Source of the DNA: Ailurus styani | Lineage: Eukaryota > Chordata > Mammalia > Carnivora > Ailuridae | Reading direction: 5' to 3' | DNA: 64,000 bases | Assembly: GCA_002007465.1 (NCBI GenBank) | Contig: LNAC01000230.1 | Location: 1,111,706-1,175,705, forward strand | Shown here: piece by piece, positions 1 to 11,111 of the stretch | Layout: every line of letters begins with the position of its first letter | Position numbering within the stretch: position 1 is the first letter of the stretch | Program-made: the position numbers and the translations under genes | The notes under the pieces: model-generated | The model's input: the letters and a program-made list of their open reading frames with translations, nothing else | The model's database searches: none | What the model was told of the DNA's origin: nothing

Positions 1-1897
1 ACTTTTGGGAAAGTGCTGATGGATGGAGCTTTTCAGCAATCATCTTCTGAAAGACTTTTAGGACTTGGATGTCCCTATCAGGTACATTCTTGCTCAGAGG
101 AAGAGGTGGTTTGGTGCTTTCAGTGCAATGAGGTGATAACTTTAAATACTTGGAAATAATAACTTCCTGGTCATCCTTCCTCAGCGACCAAAATTCACTA
201 AAGATATAACGTTTTAGATGAACAATAAGCACTCTGGGGAGCCTACTGATTTTGTGCATTGCAAGAGCACTCTTGTGCTGACAATTCTCACATTTATACT
301 CAAGTTCTTCTGATCTAAAGAAGAGATCAAAAGCAGACTGAATAGACACAAGGACCGACTTCGTTTTCTGTGGAAGGTTAATGGAAAGGTAATTACTCAC
401 TTCTGCCTTCAGAACAACCTGACCACAAGCTTGGCAAATAATAGAGCGCAGCAACTCACACTCAAAATTAGTGATGATAGGACAAATGAGCACTCTGGTG
501 GCAGCATTGCCAGCAAAAGCCTGTGGAGTGGTTTTGTTCTCCTCAGATTCAATTTTCGTCTTCCAAATTGTGTTTAATTGCCCCATGCTCTCTTTCATCT
601 GATCTAAACAGAGGCCCAAAAACTCATGGGCATCATTTTGTACATTGCCAGAGAAGATGTCTGCAACTTTTGAAATGGCTGTTTTAATACTCACAAGTAA
701 CGTCTCCTTGACTTTTATGTTATAAATATTTTTCGAAAGAAACAGCTGTGCCAAGCACACGGTGAGAGCACCGAGGGGCATTTCATCCCATGGGAAATCC
801 AGACTGAGTAAATCAACAGCAAATGATGGAATTGAAAATAAGGACTGTAAAACTGCATTCATGTAACAGGTGTTTCCCAAGTTGGGGAGGCCTTGCCATA
901 ATTTCTCCGGGTGGATGTCAAAAGTCATCTTGAGCTTGCCCCAGTCTGGGTTATCTGCATTATACTTTGGTGTCAACAGAAATTTCAAATATATTTTCTT
1001 AGACAGCATCTGGTGAAGATCGGTGCCTTCCACGTGAGGGTTTCCAGAAGAAGCGGCCTTGATTAAGGGATCAATGTCTAATTTCTTATTCTTTTGTAAC
1101 ACTCTTGACCTCAGTTTTTTCTTCTCATCATGGCTCTTATGCTTCAAAGGATTTGTCTGGGATTTCTTCTTTTCTACAGGGTTATTCTTTTTAGGCATTT
1201 TCCCAGTCACCTCTGAACCAGATAGCATCCTTTTCCCCTTCCTGTTCCCGTTTCCACTCTCTGGCAAATCTTTGGAATGAACTTTTGATGCCTTTGGTGC
1301 AGACGAAGACCTCTTCTGAAGGTCAGGTGTTGCAGATAGCATCCCTTTCCTCTTCCTGTTCCCGTTTTCACTCTCTGGCAAATCTTTGGAATGAACTTCT
1401 GATGCCTTTGGTGCAGACGAAGGCCTCTTCTGAAGGTCAGGTGTTGCAGTTCCTTCTTGTAGCTGAAAAGATGCACTACTTGGCTTCTTGTCTCCTTTGT
1501 CGAGTGAGTTTTTGTTGATTTCCTTTGGTGTTGTCTTACTGGCAGAGATACCTCCGTCCTTCACAGGTCTTGTGGATGGCTGAGTATTATTTTGATGGAC
1601 TCTATCCAGGAACATCTTCAACTCGTTAGCATCTCTGACAGATAATCTTTCCATAAACAAGAAGCTGTTGTTTTGAAAAATTAAGCGCAGTTGATTTTTA
1701 TTTTCTCCACATAATTCAAGGATCACATTTTTAATATTCTTTAGTTGAAAAGCTTCAGATTCTCCAGTGGCGAAATGCACCACCAGTTTGCTCTTCTCCT
1801 TCTCATCCACTGTTTCAATGTATGCTTCTTTGGACGTAGACATCGTTATCTTCCTGTTCGATATTTGGACAAAACCTTGTTTCATTAGATTGGCCAT
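1..1897 (-). CDS. USP26: USP26, N-terminal 632 codons (gene continues past the left edge)
   Basis: This is a deubiquitinase of the USP/UCH (C19) cysteine-protease family; USP26 is testis-enriched and intronless in its coding part. I translated it codon by codon from the ATG at 1897 and found no stop or frameshift down to base 2. Residues about 1-105 match the PH-like N-terminal domain of USP26/29/37. A lysine-rich linker (about 106-330) follows, then the USP catalytic domain with Cys box GNTCYMNAVLQS (catalytic Cys344), QNDAHEFL at 422-429, zinc-ribbon pairs C488/C491 and C536/C539, and VHLKRY at 560-565. The catalytic His box lies beyond the window. Human USP26 has its Cys near 304; the extra 40 or so residues are largely explained by a 38-residue linker duplication. 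USP29 is the nearest alternative, but NTIWK, NLPQ, SIQSAFDLFF and DDQEVIISKYLK fit USP26 better. The ATG context (aaaATATGG) is weak; ATGs at codons 5 and 21 are alternatives. Confidence 0.88.
   Translation of the reverse strand, partial: MANLMKQGFVQISNRKITMSTSKEAYIETVDEKEKSKLVVHFATGESEAFQLKNIKNVILELCGENKNQLRLIFQNNSFLFMERLSVRDANELKMFLDRVHQNNTQPSTRPVKDGGISASKTTPKEINKNSLDKGDKKPSSASFQLQEGTATPDLQKRPSSAPKASEVHSKDLPESENGNRKRKGMLSATPDLQKRSSSAPKASKVHSKDLPESGNGNRKGKRMLSGSEVTGKMPKKNNPVEKKKSQTNPLKHKSHDEKKKLRSRVLQKNKKLDIDPLIKAASSGNPHVEGTDLHQMLSKKIYLKFLLTPKYNADNPDWGKLKMTFDIHPEKLWQGLPNLGNTCYMNAVLQSLFSIPSFAVDLLSLDFPWDEMPLGALTVCLAQLFLSKNIYNIKVKETLLVSIKTAISKVADIFSGNVQNDAHEFLGLCLDQMKESMGQLNTIWKTKIESEENKTTPQAFAGNAATRVLICPIITNFECELLRSIICQACGQVVLKAEVSNYLSINLPQKTKSVLVSIQSAFDLFFRSEELEYKCENCQHKSALAMHKISRLPRVLIVHLKRYIFSEFWSLRKDDQEVIISKYLKLSPHCTESTKPPLPLSKNVPDRDIQVLKVFQKMIAEKLHPSALSQK
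1220..1447 (-). repeat. USP26: In-frame 114-bp tandem duplication inside USP26
   Basis: Codons 151-188 (bases 1334-1447) are repeated as codons 189-226 (1220-1333). Both copies run from ATPDLQKR to a basic patch ending MLS. By hand count the copies differ at 5 of 114 bases, and all five changes alter the amino acid (P/S, E/K, E/G, R/G, G/R). The human linker has one equivalent segment, so this looks lineage-specific. Each copy carries a basic cluster (RKRK or RKGKR) that may act in nuclear import; that role is inference. Confidence 0.93.
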
Positions 1898-1925
1898 ATT
1901 TTCTTCACAAGTAAGTTACACGTAT

Positions 1926-1932
1926 CCTGAAT
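1926..1932 (-). promoter_or_regulatory. Candidate 3' splice acceptor just upstream of the USP26 ATG
   Basis: On the minus strand an attcag/g acceptor follows a modest pyrimidine stretch; the AG is at 1928-1927 and the exon would start at 1926, 29 bases before the ATG. USP26 in human is annotated with noncoding 5' exons tens of kb upstream, so an acceptor here is expected, but the site is weak and unproven. Confidence 0.3.
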
Positions 1933-4815
1933 TATAGACAATCTCAAAGTTCCGATTTGTTTTGCAAGCTCACTTTTAGAGACTGCACCAAGAAATGATT
2001 CTTTAGTTCTCTAGAAGAATGGTTCTATTTCTAGTATTGGTTTTATACTGGTTTCTTCAGGTTCTGGATGTCCAACTATTTAGTGATAAAACCAATACCC
2101 TTCAAGAGCTGTATATGATGACATGAGGGAAGAATCTTGATTTCTAAGGCAAGGCAAGCTGCTGGGAAAAATATCAGGAAAAATCATTTAAGCTATCAGA
2201 AAAATGCTTGTATAGAACTCAAATTTTACTCCCATACACTAAATCTCCTTTCCACTACAACGCTAGATTCCATTCTGATTAATTTCCCCACTTCAACTGA
2301 AATCATTAAACACTTGGAAGACTTTCAGTACATAGATGAAGAGCATAATGAACAGTGTCTCAACCGTAAGCATATAATGTGCTAATCCTCCTGTCATAGA
2401 ATGACCCTCTGGAGCAATTGTAGTAAGTGAATAAGAGAGTGCAGGCACTAGGCAGCCCTCAAACCAATAATAGGTGAATAGCTCTTAATGTTCAGAAATC
2501 TACAGGACTTCATACACAGGCCACTAAATGTAAATCAATCTACCTCTTTCCAAATCCAGTTACGTCCCTTCCTCTCACGTGGCACAGTGTGAAGTCCATG
2601 CATTCTACCCTATATGGGCCCCTAAGTTACCACTGCTTAAAGCCGGTATCAAAGAATTGGCTATCTCCAGCTCCAATAAGCCAAGATGACCTGGTATGCT
2701 CTAAGCAATCCTGATTCTTGTGATAAGTGTGAGGTAATTGAAAATTTAAAGCCATGTGGAGCAAGACCATAAAAAACAATTTTGAAAGTTGGCTAAAATT
2801 ATGACTGAGACTAATAAGCTCAAGATTGTGTTTACTGTGTTTTACTATTGAACAAGCAAATGCAGGTAGTATAAACAATTTACAAGAAACAGGATATGAT
2901 GAGTGGAAAGTTTCCCATGGGCTCCAGTGTTGGCTTCACTGTTCCTATGGAGGTATACCCCAAGTTTCAAGGTTGGTATCATCCATGCAGAGTGAAGAAT
3001 GGCCCAGGTTAAAAAAAGGAAAAAAACCACAATGGTCTGGTGCTCTTTTGGCCATTATACCAGGGGTAGAACCAAGTCAGCACTAAGGGTCTCTTATTAA
3101 CACACATAAATTTCTTACTAAGTCCCAATTAACATTTTTTTACTTTCCATTCTTACTGCATCATCATATGGCCTAGAGAAAAAAAACTGGTTATGCTCAA
3201 CATGGGTGAATTATGTACTAGACAACACCATGTCCTGGATCATTAGTCTTGCTTTCCTCATACTTACAACTATGCTCACATTCACCTGTCTAAAGTAGAA
3301 TCACCAGTGGATTCTCTGGGTCATCTGGGCTGTGGAGAACTTTCATAAGGCCTTAGGCCTTGCAGTATAACTGGACCACCAACCCAGGGGAAACCAATGG
3401 AAAAATCACATGCAACAACTTCCAGTAGACCTTAGGTTTTTCCAGAAAATACTATCTGAACACCTTTAGGACACATCAAGCCATTCATGGACAAGTACAA
3501 GGCATTTTCATCCAGGGTTAATTATCGGATGTGGACAATGAGTGTGAGATCTGTTTGTCTTCCAGACTACAGGGAATTAAGACTGTAAAGTAACCATTTT
3601 TATAATCTTTCTAACACTGTCCTTCTGACTGGCTAGAATTGCTTCCACATTCTCCAATTGATTGCCTCTTGCAACTGACATGAAATGCCTGACATGCACT
3701 TCCCACAAGCTAAATTAGGTCAATTTCTTGAAATAATCCCATCTCTCTACTCCCCAGGTGCCTTGCCTACTAAACCATGAGTGAAACGTATTTTTCAACA
3801 AGTTAGGTCTACCAAATTTACCTGACTCAGGTCATTTTTGGCTTGAGGACTTCAGAGCCATCCATTCTGAATTTCAGTCCAAGAACTCCCCCGAACAAGT
3901 TCTGAGGCTTTGCAAACACATCACTCATGAAGGCACCTTAGCACCTTTTAATTAGTTTCACAAAGTGATTAATCTGTAACCTGAATTCTTTACATAGTAA
4001 CACTTCCAAGCACACACTGCCTGCTTTGGGACAAGCCAGATACCTCTGGCTTGTACCCTGTAGGGTCCCTAACATCATCCTAGCAGAAGGTGAGTAAAAG
4101 GAAACAGACAGCAAATCACTGATGTAGGGAAAGAGAAGTTCCTGTCAGGTTATGAGGAATAGCACTGGGACAATGTCCTAAGATCACCACAACCTATGTG
4201 GAAGAAGTCAAAGTAGAACTGAAAACTTAACTTACCACTAAGTGCCCTCAAATATGACAGGAAAAGATCAATAAAAAAAAAGCCCCACTGTGGGTAATTC
4301 TGCTTGTCAATCCTGTATCAACTACAAATTACACGTGGTCAAAAAATACAGCCAGATGTCCCAGCTTTCCAAAAATGTCTCGAAAATCCTATGTGAACAC
4401 TCACTAAGTTTATGAGAGTGTGTTCAAGACAAAGACAAACTCTTGAGTACTAAGTAAAGAAACCATTCCCCAAACCCTAAATGTTCTACAATGACATTAA
4501 AATAGACTTTAGGTATAGTGCTGCTAAGAACCAAGACATCATCTGTTGGTAATGGACATTTCTCTCTAAAATAGAATGGATCCTCCCAATGCCCACCAGT
4601 ATATGCCTACTGGTATTGAGCACTGTACACATATATTTTTTAAAAAGACAAAGTTTAGTGGTCCTCCTGACAAATATTTACTATTAGGCCAAACTGAGAC
4701 CTTAGGCTATAAGGTATCAGAGATCAATGTGCTGTCCCCCTACACCCAACCCGACCTGCTTCTTCCATGCTTAGCTCTCCACAGGACGCACTAGCGACTC
4801 CAAAGTTATATTAGT
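1933..4815. other. Non-coding flank, nothing recognised
   Basis: AT-rich sequence immediately 5' of USP26. The frames of 61-86 codons found here show no domain, codon bias or splice context. No SINEC or clear L1 was seen. Confidence 0.6.
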
Positions 4816-4816
4816 A

Positions 4817-4878
4817 AAAAAAGAAAGAAGAAGAAGAAGAAGAAGAAGAAGGAGGAGGAGGAGGAGGAGGAGGAGGAG

Positions 4879-4910
<32 letters not shown>

Positions 4911-4942
4911 AGAAGAAGAAGAAGGAGAAGAAGAAGAAGTAG
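4817..4942 (+). repeat. (GAA)n/(GGA)n purine microsatellite
   Basis: About 125 bases of pure or near-pure purine triplets: GAA, then GGA, then GAA runs ending in AGT. One strand is all purine, so it could form triplex DNA. The poly-Ser/Phe frame on the minus strand is a translation of this repeat. Confidence 0.97.
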
Positions 4943-4949
4943 TAGTTAT

Positions 4950-5656
4950 ATTAGTGATTAGCACCCCACTGAATAACTCTAGAGTATTGGGCTCACTGAT
5001 AAAAGTAAGTCTAAGAATTTCTTGACCCATTGTATGTAGGCTAGAGAGCCTCCTATAACCAGCTTTGGCCACAGGGTCCACATAATCTGAGCTAGCTCCC
5101 TGCAACAAAACCTGTGAGGAAGAATCAGATGTACTTAGTTACTCAAAATTAAAATTTTCTGATGAACTCTATAGGGGACCAATCTGAATTAATGAGTAGG
5201 TAAGCACTTAGCACTACAGATGTCTGTTATCAAGAGGGGATGTGCCAAAATTTATGGGAAGCTATATTTTCTCCCACATAGTTAAATACTCTTCCTAAAT
5301 CTCGTCTATGTTATTAACTTGCTCACCAAACCCTGTCTTTATGGATAATACTAAAGGAAACTTCTGCTTGGTCTGGTCCCTGCCCAAATTATCAAAAACT
5401 CAAAATTGGTGGAGCATAAGTTAGGGAGATTCTTGTTTTATCAAGTATTAATCTACCAGGCTCTGTTCAGTGAAGTAGGGATTGCACCCACCCATACATA
5501 GAAGTGCATATGCATCCAAGTGAAAGAATGATCATATTTATCATGCTGGAAATGGGGTCATAAAAACATTAAAGCACAACAGCAGATTCAAGTCATCTGG
5601 ATTATTTATAGTTCACTGTCCTACTGTAGATGCTACGTAAGAGTTTAAACTATTTC

Positions 5657-5689
<33 letters not shown>

Positions 5690-7332
5690 AGACAGAGTCT
5701 TCATTGTTCCTAAATCAACCACTTGAAAGAACCTACAACCCCAGAAGGATTTCCAAGCTGCATTCAAAAATTTTGCAGTCCCAGCTCTGATCCGTATTTC
5801 TCAAAAACTGTTGTGTGTTCTGTCTAATGATAGCTGAAACAATCTGAGACCCTCATGGCATTTCCACTGTCTGCCTTCAGGAGGGCGGTTAAGAGACATG
5901 TATTTCCAAAAATGATGTCTCCTTTCATCGCTCTTTCCTCGTACTCCAACGTGCATATATTTCATCCCAGAATAAAGGTGACTTCTTTGTGCCCACTGAG
6001 CAGGGAAAGTGAAGATTAGGAGCTAACTTGCTGGTGGACAGCCAAGGGGTCTAACCACTGCTCACTTTCCTAGCTAGCCCATCTTAAGTTGAAATCCTCT
6101 TTTTCATTCTGCCTTGTCACTCAAAGGTTTTTAGGGCTTCTTGGATTGCTCGTTTTTAGAAGATATTAAACTAAAATGTATTCGTTTTCTAAGACTCCAC
6201 TGAAGAGTGCTATGTGACTATTCTATGCAAATTAAATTAGGCTTCAGCAGTAGTGATATTCCAACTCCATTCCAAAGTTGTGAAAGCCGAAGTGTTTTTC
6301 TTTCATTTTACCCACAAACTCAGTCCATTCAATTCAATCGGTCACCTACTAGGGCAACACACTAGGCTAGCTGCTAATTTCAGAGCACAGGCAAAAACTC
6401 AAAGAGCTTCACTATTCTTGTCAGATTGGGAAGCATCTCCTCTGGTGTCAAGGAAGTGGCTCTGTGGTTAAAAACTCCTGGTAGAAATCTGCTTCGTGGT
6501 TCCTTTACTAATTCACTTTACATCGACCTTCTTGGTCATTGAGTATTTGGTGAGCGTCTGCTCTATGCTGCAGATTACGATTTCCCACATGTCGGCTCTG
6601 TGCCGTGTATCAGGACCAGGACCCCCAAGGACACAAAGGATGTGAGCATTCACTGTACCTAAGCAATGTGGACTGTAAATGTCATCCTATACACATCACA
6701 AATGGAAAGGGCCTTGCTTCCGGTGGGGACAAAGGATCTGGGGAAATATCCTCTCCCTGCCATTTTCTAGCTCTTGACACAAAGGGTGGGAGCCGTGTTT
6801 TGTAAAGGAGAGGATCTTCTGGAGTGAGATTTCCCAAGCCTTCCCGCAAAGAAGTTGGCCCTTGGGAAAAATGCCTCCAAGTCCAAGAACGCAGAAGCCC
6901 AGTTAATAATTTTGTAGTCAGATAACTTTAGACCGATTTACAAGGCTTTTGGAGTATTTACCCTCTATGTCCTGTATTTCTGTTTCCCACCATTCATGCT
7001 TTCATTATTTCAAGAGCAAGAAAAACCTGAAAACCAATGAGAATATAGCCTTCAAATCTGTATATGCATGCCTCATTTCCCAAGCATTCATTACAAAAGG
7101 AGAAAATGTGGAGGCATTTACCACCTGGAGGCAGAAGAATAAACCCCAGATGGCCCTTTTGGCTCATGGCTATGAGAAAGAAACATCTCTAGTGTCCGAT
7201 CTTTTCCACTGACATCTTATTACACTTGGGATCACCTATATAAACTCACGTATGTGTTTATTTCACCGAATGGGTGGCGGTCAAGGTAGAGAAGGTGGTT
7301 TGGTACTGGAGGTGACTTTTAATTATCATTTT
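4950..7332. other. Non-coding sequence with one (CA)n
   Basis: Unique-looking DNA with no recognised gene. The only simple repeat is the (AC)n at 5661-5689. Frames of 66-87 codons (6253-7212) have no recognisable features. Confidence 0.55.
5661..5689 (+). repeat. (AC)n microsatellite
   Basis: About 14 uninterrupted AC dinucleotides. Confidence 0.97.
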
Positions 7333-7346
7333 ATTTCACAACTTCT

Positions 7347-7536
7347 TTTTTTTTTTAAAGATTTTATTTATTTGTGAGAGAGAGCACAAGAGAGCACAAG
7401 CAGGGGGAGCGGCAGAGGGAGAAGCAGACTCCCCCGTTGAGCAGGGAGCCCAACTTCGGGCTCAATCCAAGGACCCTGGGAACATAGCCTGAGCCCAAGG
7501 CAGACGCTTAACCAACTGAGCCTCCCAGGCACCCCT
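7347..7536 (-). mobile_element. SINEC (Can-SINE), minus
   Basis: Poly-T and AAAGATTTTATTTATTT at the left, a GA-rich body, and a tRNA-derived head ending tgagcctcccaggcacccc. It is flanked by an exact 14-bp TSD, atttcacaacttct (7333-7346 and 7537-7550). Confidence 0.97.
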
Positions 7537-7574
7537 ATTTCACAACTTCTCAAGTTTAAAAACATGTGGAGTGA

Positions 7575-7762
7575 GGGGTGCCTGGGTGGCACGGTCAGTT
7601 AAGGGTCCGACTCTTGGTTTCAGCTCAGGTCATGATCTCAGGGTCCTGAGACAGAGCCCCACATCCAGCTCCACGCTCAGAGTGAAGTCTGCTTAAGACT
7701 CTCCCTCCCTCTGCCCCTCCCCCTTCTCTAAAATAAAGAAACACATCTTTAAAAAAAAAAAG
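7575..7762 (+). mobile_element. SINEC, plus
   Basis: Starts ggggtgcctgggtggc, contains the ctcaggtcatgatctcaggg core, and ends in an A-rich tail. The flanks (acatgtggagtga and aatgtgtgcagtga) look like a diverged TSD, so this is an older copy. It lies 38 bp from the preceding oppositely oriented SINEC. Confidence 0.93.
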
Positions 7763-7999
7763 AAAATGTGTGCAGTGAGTGAACAAAGACACATCTAGCA
7801 CATGGTGAGAAATCCTGCTCAGTCCCCCTAGCAAGCCTCTCTGGGTAGAAATGAAGGACCCACGAGCTAGTGTGCTAGCCTCTGTACACAGTAAGTAAGA
7901 CAGGGCCAGACAGTTACCGCAGAGATTTCTGATAATTTCTGGGTATCTCTAGTAATCCCAAACAAGAGCCCTAAAAAGCCAAACAACTTCAAGTCACAT

Positions 8000-8120
8000 T
8001 TATTTTAAACTCTACATAGCTTAGTGACCTTGGATAAGCCAATTCCCCTCTCGGGGCCCATTAAACTAACTGGAAAATGATCTTCTAAGATGCATTAGAG
8101 ACTGTGATGCTAAGTAGGAT
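8000..8120 (+). repeat. MIR fragment
   Basis: Contains the MIR-like order 'agtgaccttggataagcc ... ctggaaaatgatcttctaag', which resembles the MIR core and 3' half. Diverged. Confidence 0.55.
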
Positions 8121-8309
8121 ATACCTAGTCATCGCTTTGAATTTCCCAAGAAAGTCCAAGTGAAAGATAGTCTTTCCACCAATTAGACGGTGTGCATCCA
8201 ATCTAGGCTTGGAAACTCCGGTCACCATACGAAAAATACTGGAGGGCGAGTAGGTGAATCTGCTGGGGTTGGCACATGGGGAGAGGGGACCCTCAAAACT
8301 CAACAGGTC

Positions 8310-8730
8310 TTCATCTTACCCACTCAGTCCTTAAACAAATATGTGTGGCACACTAGCAAGCACTGTGGTAAGCTCTAGGTGCGGAAGGAAAAAAAAAAAA
8401 ACACCCCACGGTCCAGTAAGACACTCATTCTAGCGGGAAGACAGGAAATGTACACACCCGAACCCCAGAGAAGACCAGATGGCAGTAACTGCTAAAGACA
8501 ACATAAAGTCGGGCGCTCAGGCTGTGCTGGGGGGGCGGGGCGTGCTTGCTGCCTTCTACACGGTGGCCGGGGCAGGCCCACCTGAGGACCACGGCACTAC
8601 AGAGCAGGCTCTTGAAGGAAGCGAGGGAGCAAAGCGACAGATGCGGGGTGCTCCAGGCAGGAGGAAGAGTCAGTTCAAAGGCCCGCACGCGGGAGTGTGC
8701 TTGGCATGTGAGTAACACAGGGCAGACCCC
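8310..8730 (-). repeat. L2 3'-end relic, minus
   Basis: Reads as the reverse of the L2 3' end: ttaaacaaatatgtgtggcacactagcaagcactgtggtaagct, then cattctagcgggaagaca, then caaaggcccgcacgcgggagtgtgcttggcatgtg. The 227-codon minus-strand frame over 8425-9108 largely translates this relic and its GC-rich flank. Confidence 0.65.
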
Positions 8731-9142
8731 TGCGGCCGGAGAACAGGGAAGAGATCTGAAGAGAGAGGAGGTGTGCACGTTGCGGGGAAGAGCAGGAGAA
8801 GGAATGGGCTGGAACGCTTGCAGAGCAGCGCGAAGGGCCAGTGTAAGACTCATGGTCACAAATTCACAGCGGGGCCGATCCGCAGATCTGTGTTGTCCTC
8901 CAGCCATAATCGGCTGCCCGCTGCCACGGAGTGGACGTGTAATAGGCAGAACCTTGCATTTCACTTCGCTCGCGATGCTGCCATTCGTGAGGAAGCACGT
9001 AAAGGGAATAAGGGAGCCGAAGGTGTAGAGGGGGGAGTAATTCCAAATATGGACCAGAGAGGTCGAAATAGGTGCAGAGAACGGAAAAATGGAAAGGCCT
9101 GATCTCATGAACTACTGCGGGCGGGGGGTGGGGCAGAAGCAT

Positions 9143-10690
9143 CAGGGGACCAGGAGTTCAGCTCTCATTTCAGACACTGTAATTCTGCCCCCTGCTTCTA
9201 AGCAGCTGTCAACTGCTTGTAGACTTCCTCCCGCTATTCTCCCGCCTTCCTTTCTGTTCTTCTATTCATTCCTACCCTGGCCCTGAAGGGGAAGTAGCTA
9301 ATGGGAATGGGGTTGGGGGGGGGGTGCATGTTACGGGTATGCAGACAGGGTTAGAAACAGGCACAATCAGATTGGGGAGGGGGAGAGGGGCAGGGAAACT
9401 GTCGCCTCTCTTTTTCGCCCTCCCCAGTCCGGGTTAAAGGTCAGCACAGCAAGAGGCACGTTGCCTCTGGAGCTTTAGCAATTAAATCCTGTCATTATGT
9501 TTGGTCCCAGCTTCAGTGCGCGTGGCTTTTCGAAATGATTGGATCGGGGCAGACTCTGCTTCTTTCTCCGGTTTAAAGGTGCATTTCTGTACTCAGCAAA
9601 CGTCCGAGTTGTATAGCAGAGAAATGCCATTATTTTGCCTCTTGACATACACTGCACATAAATCTCTCCGTAGGAGGCCCTGACCAAAATGGGAAGAATT
9701 CTCCAGGATTTTTTGGTTTTTCATTCTTTTAGAATGATTATGTTAAGCACTATTAATAAGACAGATTTGATTAGGAAAACAGAACGCACACTATTTTCCA
9801 GAAGTTAAATATGATTTCATTAAAAAAGAGTGGTCTGTCATGAGAAAGTGCATGCTTGTTACACTGAAATTATGATAAACGAGGCTTTCTGGAAATTAAT
9901 TCCTTTTCCCCTACTGCAACTCTCCTAGTATTTGGCAGCCCTTTCTGCCAAGTATGGGGTTCGCTTGTTTATTCACTTACTAACCAAAATATTTGTTGAT
10001 ACCTAGTCAACTGTGGACAAGATCCAAAGATGAAGTAATAAAATATTCCTGACCGCAGATCAGGTGGAAGACAAATATTCAAAACATGGCAGCCCAAAGG
10101 AAAATGTATTAAGATAAGAGTTCAGTTAGTGGTACCTAAGAGTCCCCATGTTTTCTTCTACCTCAGCTGCTCGTAGCATTTCCTCTCTGCCTGGATGCCT
10201 TCATAATTGCCCTTCCTTTTGGCTCGGTTCTATCCTGCCCTTGAAGAGCCTGTCCGAATCTTGCTTTGTTCGGAAGGTTGCCAGACCTGATTTTTCCTAC
10301 CTGAGAATTCACAGAGCATTCACTTTTGCAAGACTCGTCACTTAGCCTGCACTACCTTGTACAGCTGCTTCCATGACCCGGTCACCGAGTGAATTTGGAG
10401 TGGGGAACAAAGTTTGTTTTCTATCTGTGTGGAGTGAAACTTTCCGCTGCCAAAGGAAATCATAAAGCTGGACAAGCAGGAGTCCTCTCAGGGTTAGGCC
10501 CCAAAGAGTCTCACTTTCCTCAAGACAGCAGGGTCTCGAGTCTTAAAATAAGGGCTGGCTGGGCAGGAAGGGGGGAAATGAAATGGGTTGGTACTGTTAT
10601 TGGAACAGCGAGCTGACCAGAACATGAAGACCAGGTCAAAGGAGACAGAGACTGCACTGATAAAGACTACTATCTATCTATCGGTCCCAT
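9143..10690. other. Non-coding sequence, nothing firm
   Basis: Contains G-rich runs near 9309-9330 and 9375-9400. A possible diverged L2 remnant (tttattcacttactaaccaaaatatttgttgatacc) lies near 9970. No gene recognised. Confidence 0.45.
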
Positions 10691-10707
10691 TTAAAATGCA
10701 TACACAC

Positions 10708-10798
10708 AGGGGCACCTGGCTGGCTCAGTCAGTGGAGCATGCGACTGTTGAGCTCAGGGGTTGTGAGTTCGAGCTCCATGCTGAGCACAGAAATTACT

Positions 10799-10799
<1 letters not shown>
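10708..10799 (+). mobile_element. tRNA-type SINE head, plus
   Basis: ggggcacctggctggctcagtcagtggagc...ggttgtgagttcgagctcc is a tRNA-Lys-like head with A- and B-box-like parts. It runs straight into a (GAAA)n tail. TSD aaaatgcatacacac at 10693-10707 and 10932-10946. Confidence 0.9.
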
Positions 10800-10829
<30 letters not shown>

Positions 10830-10860
10830 AAAGAAGACAAGAAAGAAAGGAAGAAAGGAA

Positions 10861-10910
<50 letters not shown>

Positions 10911-10914
10911 AAAA
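10800..10914 (+). repeat. (GAAA)n purine tract
   Basis: About 115 bases of AAAG repeats with AAGG interruptions, grown from the SINE A-tail. The 'KERKKERK' and 'FFLSFFLS' frames here are translations of the repeat. Confidence 0.97.
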
Positions 10915-10946
10915 GGAACAAGAACAAAAATAAAATGCATACACAC

Positions 10947-11075
10947 ATTAAGGAGGGTGTTTGTCGTGATGAGCACCGGGTGTTTGTATGGAAGTGTTGA
11001 ATCACTATATTGTACTGAAGCCAGTATTGTGCTCTATGTTAACTAACTGGAATTTAAATAAAAACTTAAAAAAAT
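10947..11075 (+). mobile_element. 5'-truncated L1, 3' end only
   Basis: Matches the carnivore L1 3' end as I know it: gatgagcaccgggtgttt, then ttgaatcactatattgtactgaa, then gttaactaactggaatttaaataaaaac plus poly-A. It is bounded by the same aaaatgcatacacac TSD (10932-10946 and 11076-11090). Confidence 0.88.
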
Positions 11076-11111
11076 AAAATGCATACACACAAAAATAAAA
11101 TGCATACACAC

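Noticed and set aside
1207..1476. 89-codon minus frame with a duplicated LTFRRGLRLHQRHQ segment
   Set aside because: It is a +1 shadow of the USP26 linker duplication; the USP26 frame is open through the same bases and has clear homology.
4806..5108. Poly-Ser/Phe protein
   Set aside because: Translation of the (GAA)n/(GGA)n microsatellite.
7347..7536. tRNA genes at SINE heads (A/B-box-like sequence)
   Set aside because: All sit within SINEC bodies with TSDs and poly-A tails and lack an intact cloverleaf; they are retroposons, not tRNA genes.
8425..9108. 227-codon minus-strand frame, the longest complete one besides USP26
   Set aside because: It overlaps an L2 relic and GC-rich sequence, has no domain or compositional signature of a protein, and competing frames exist on both strands; GC-rich DNA simply has fewer stops.
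10729..11005. FLSFFLS / KERKKERK repeat proteins
   Set aside because: Translations of the (GAAA)n tail of a SINE.
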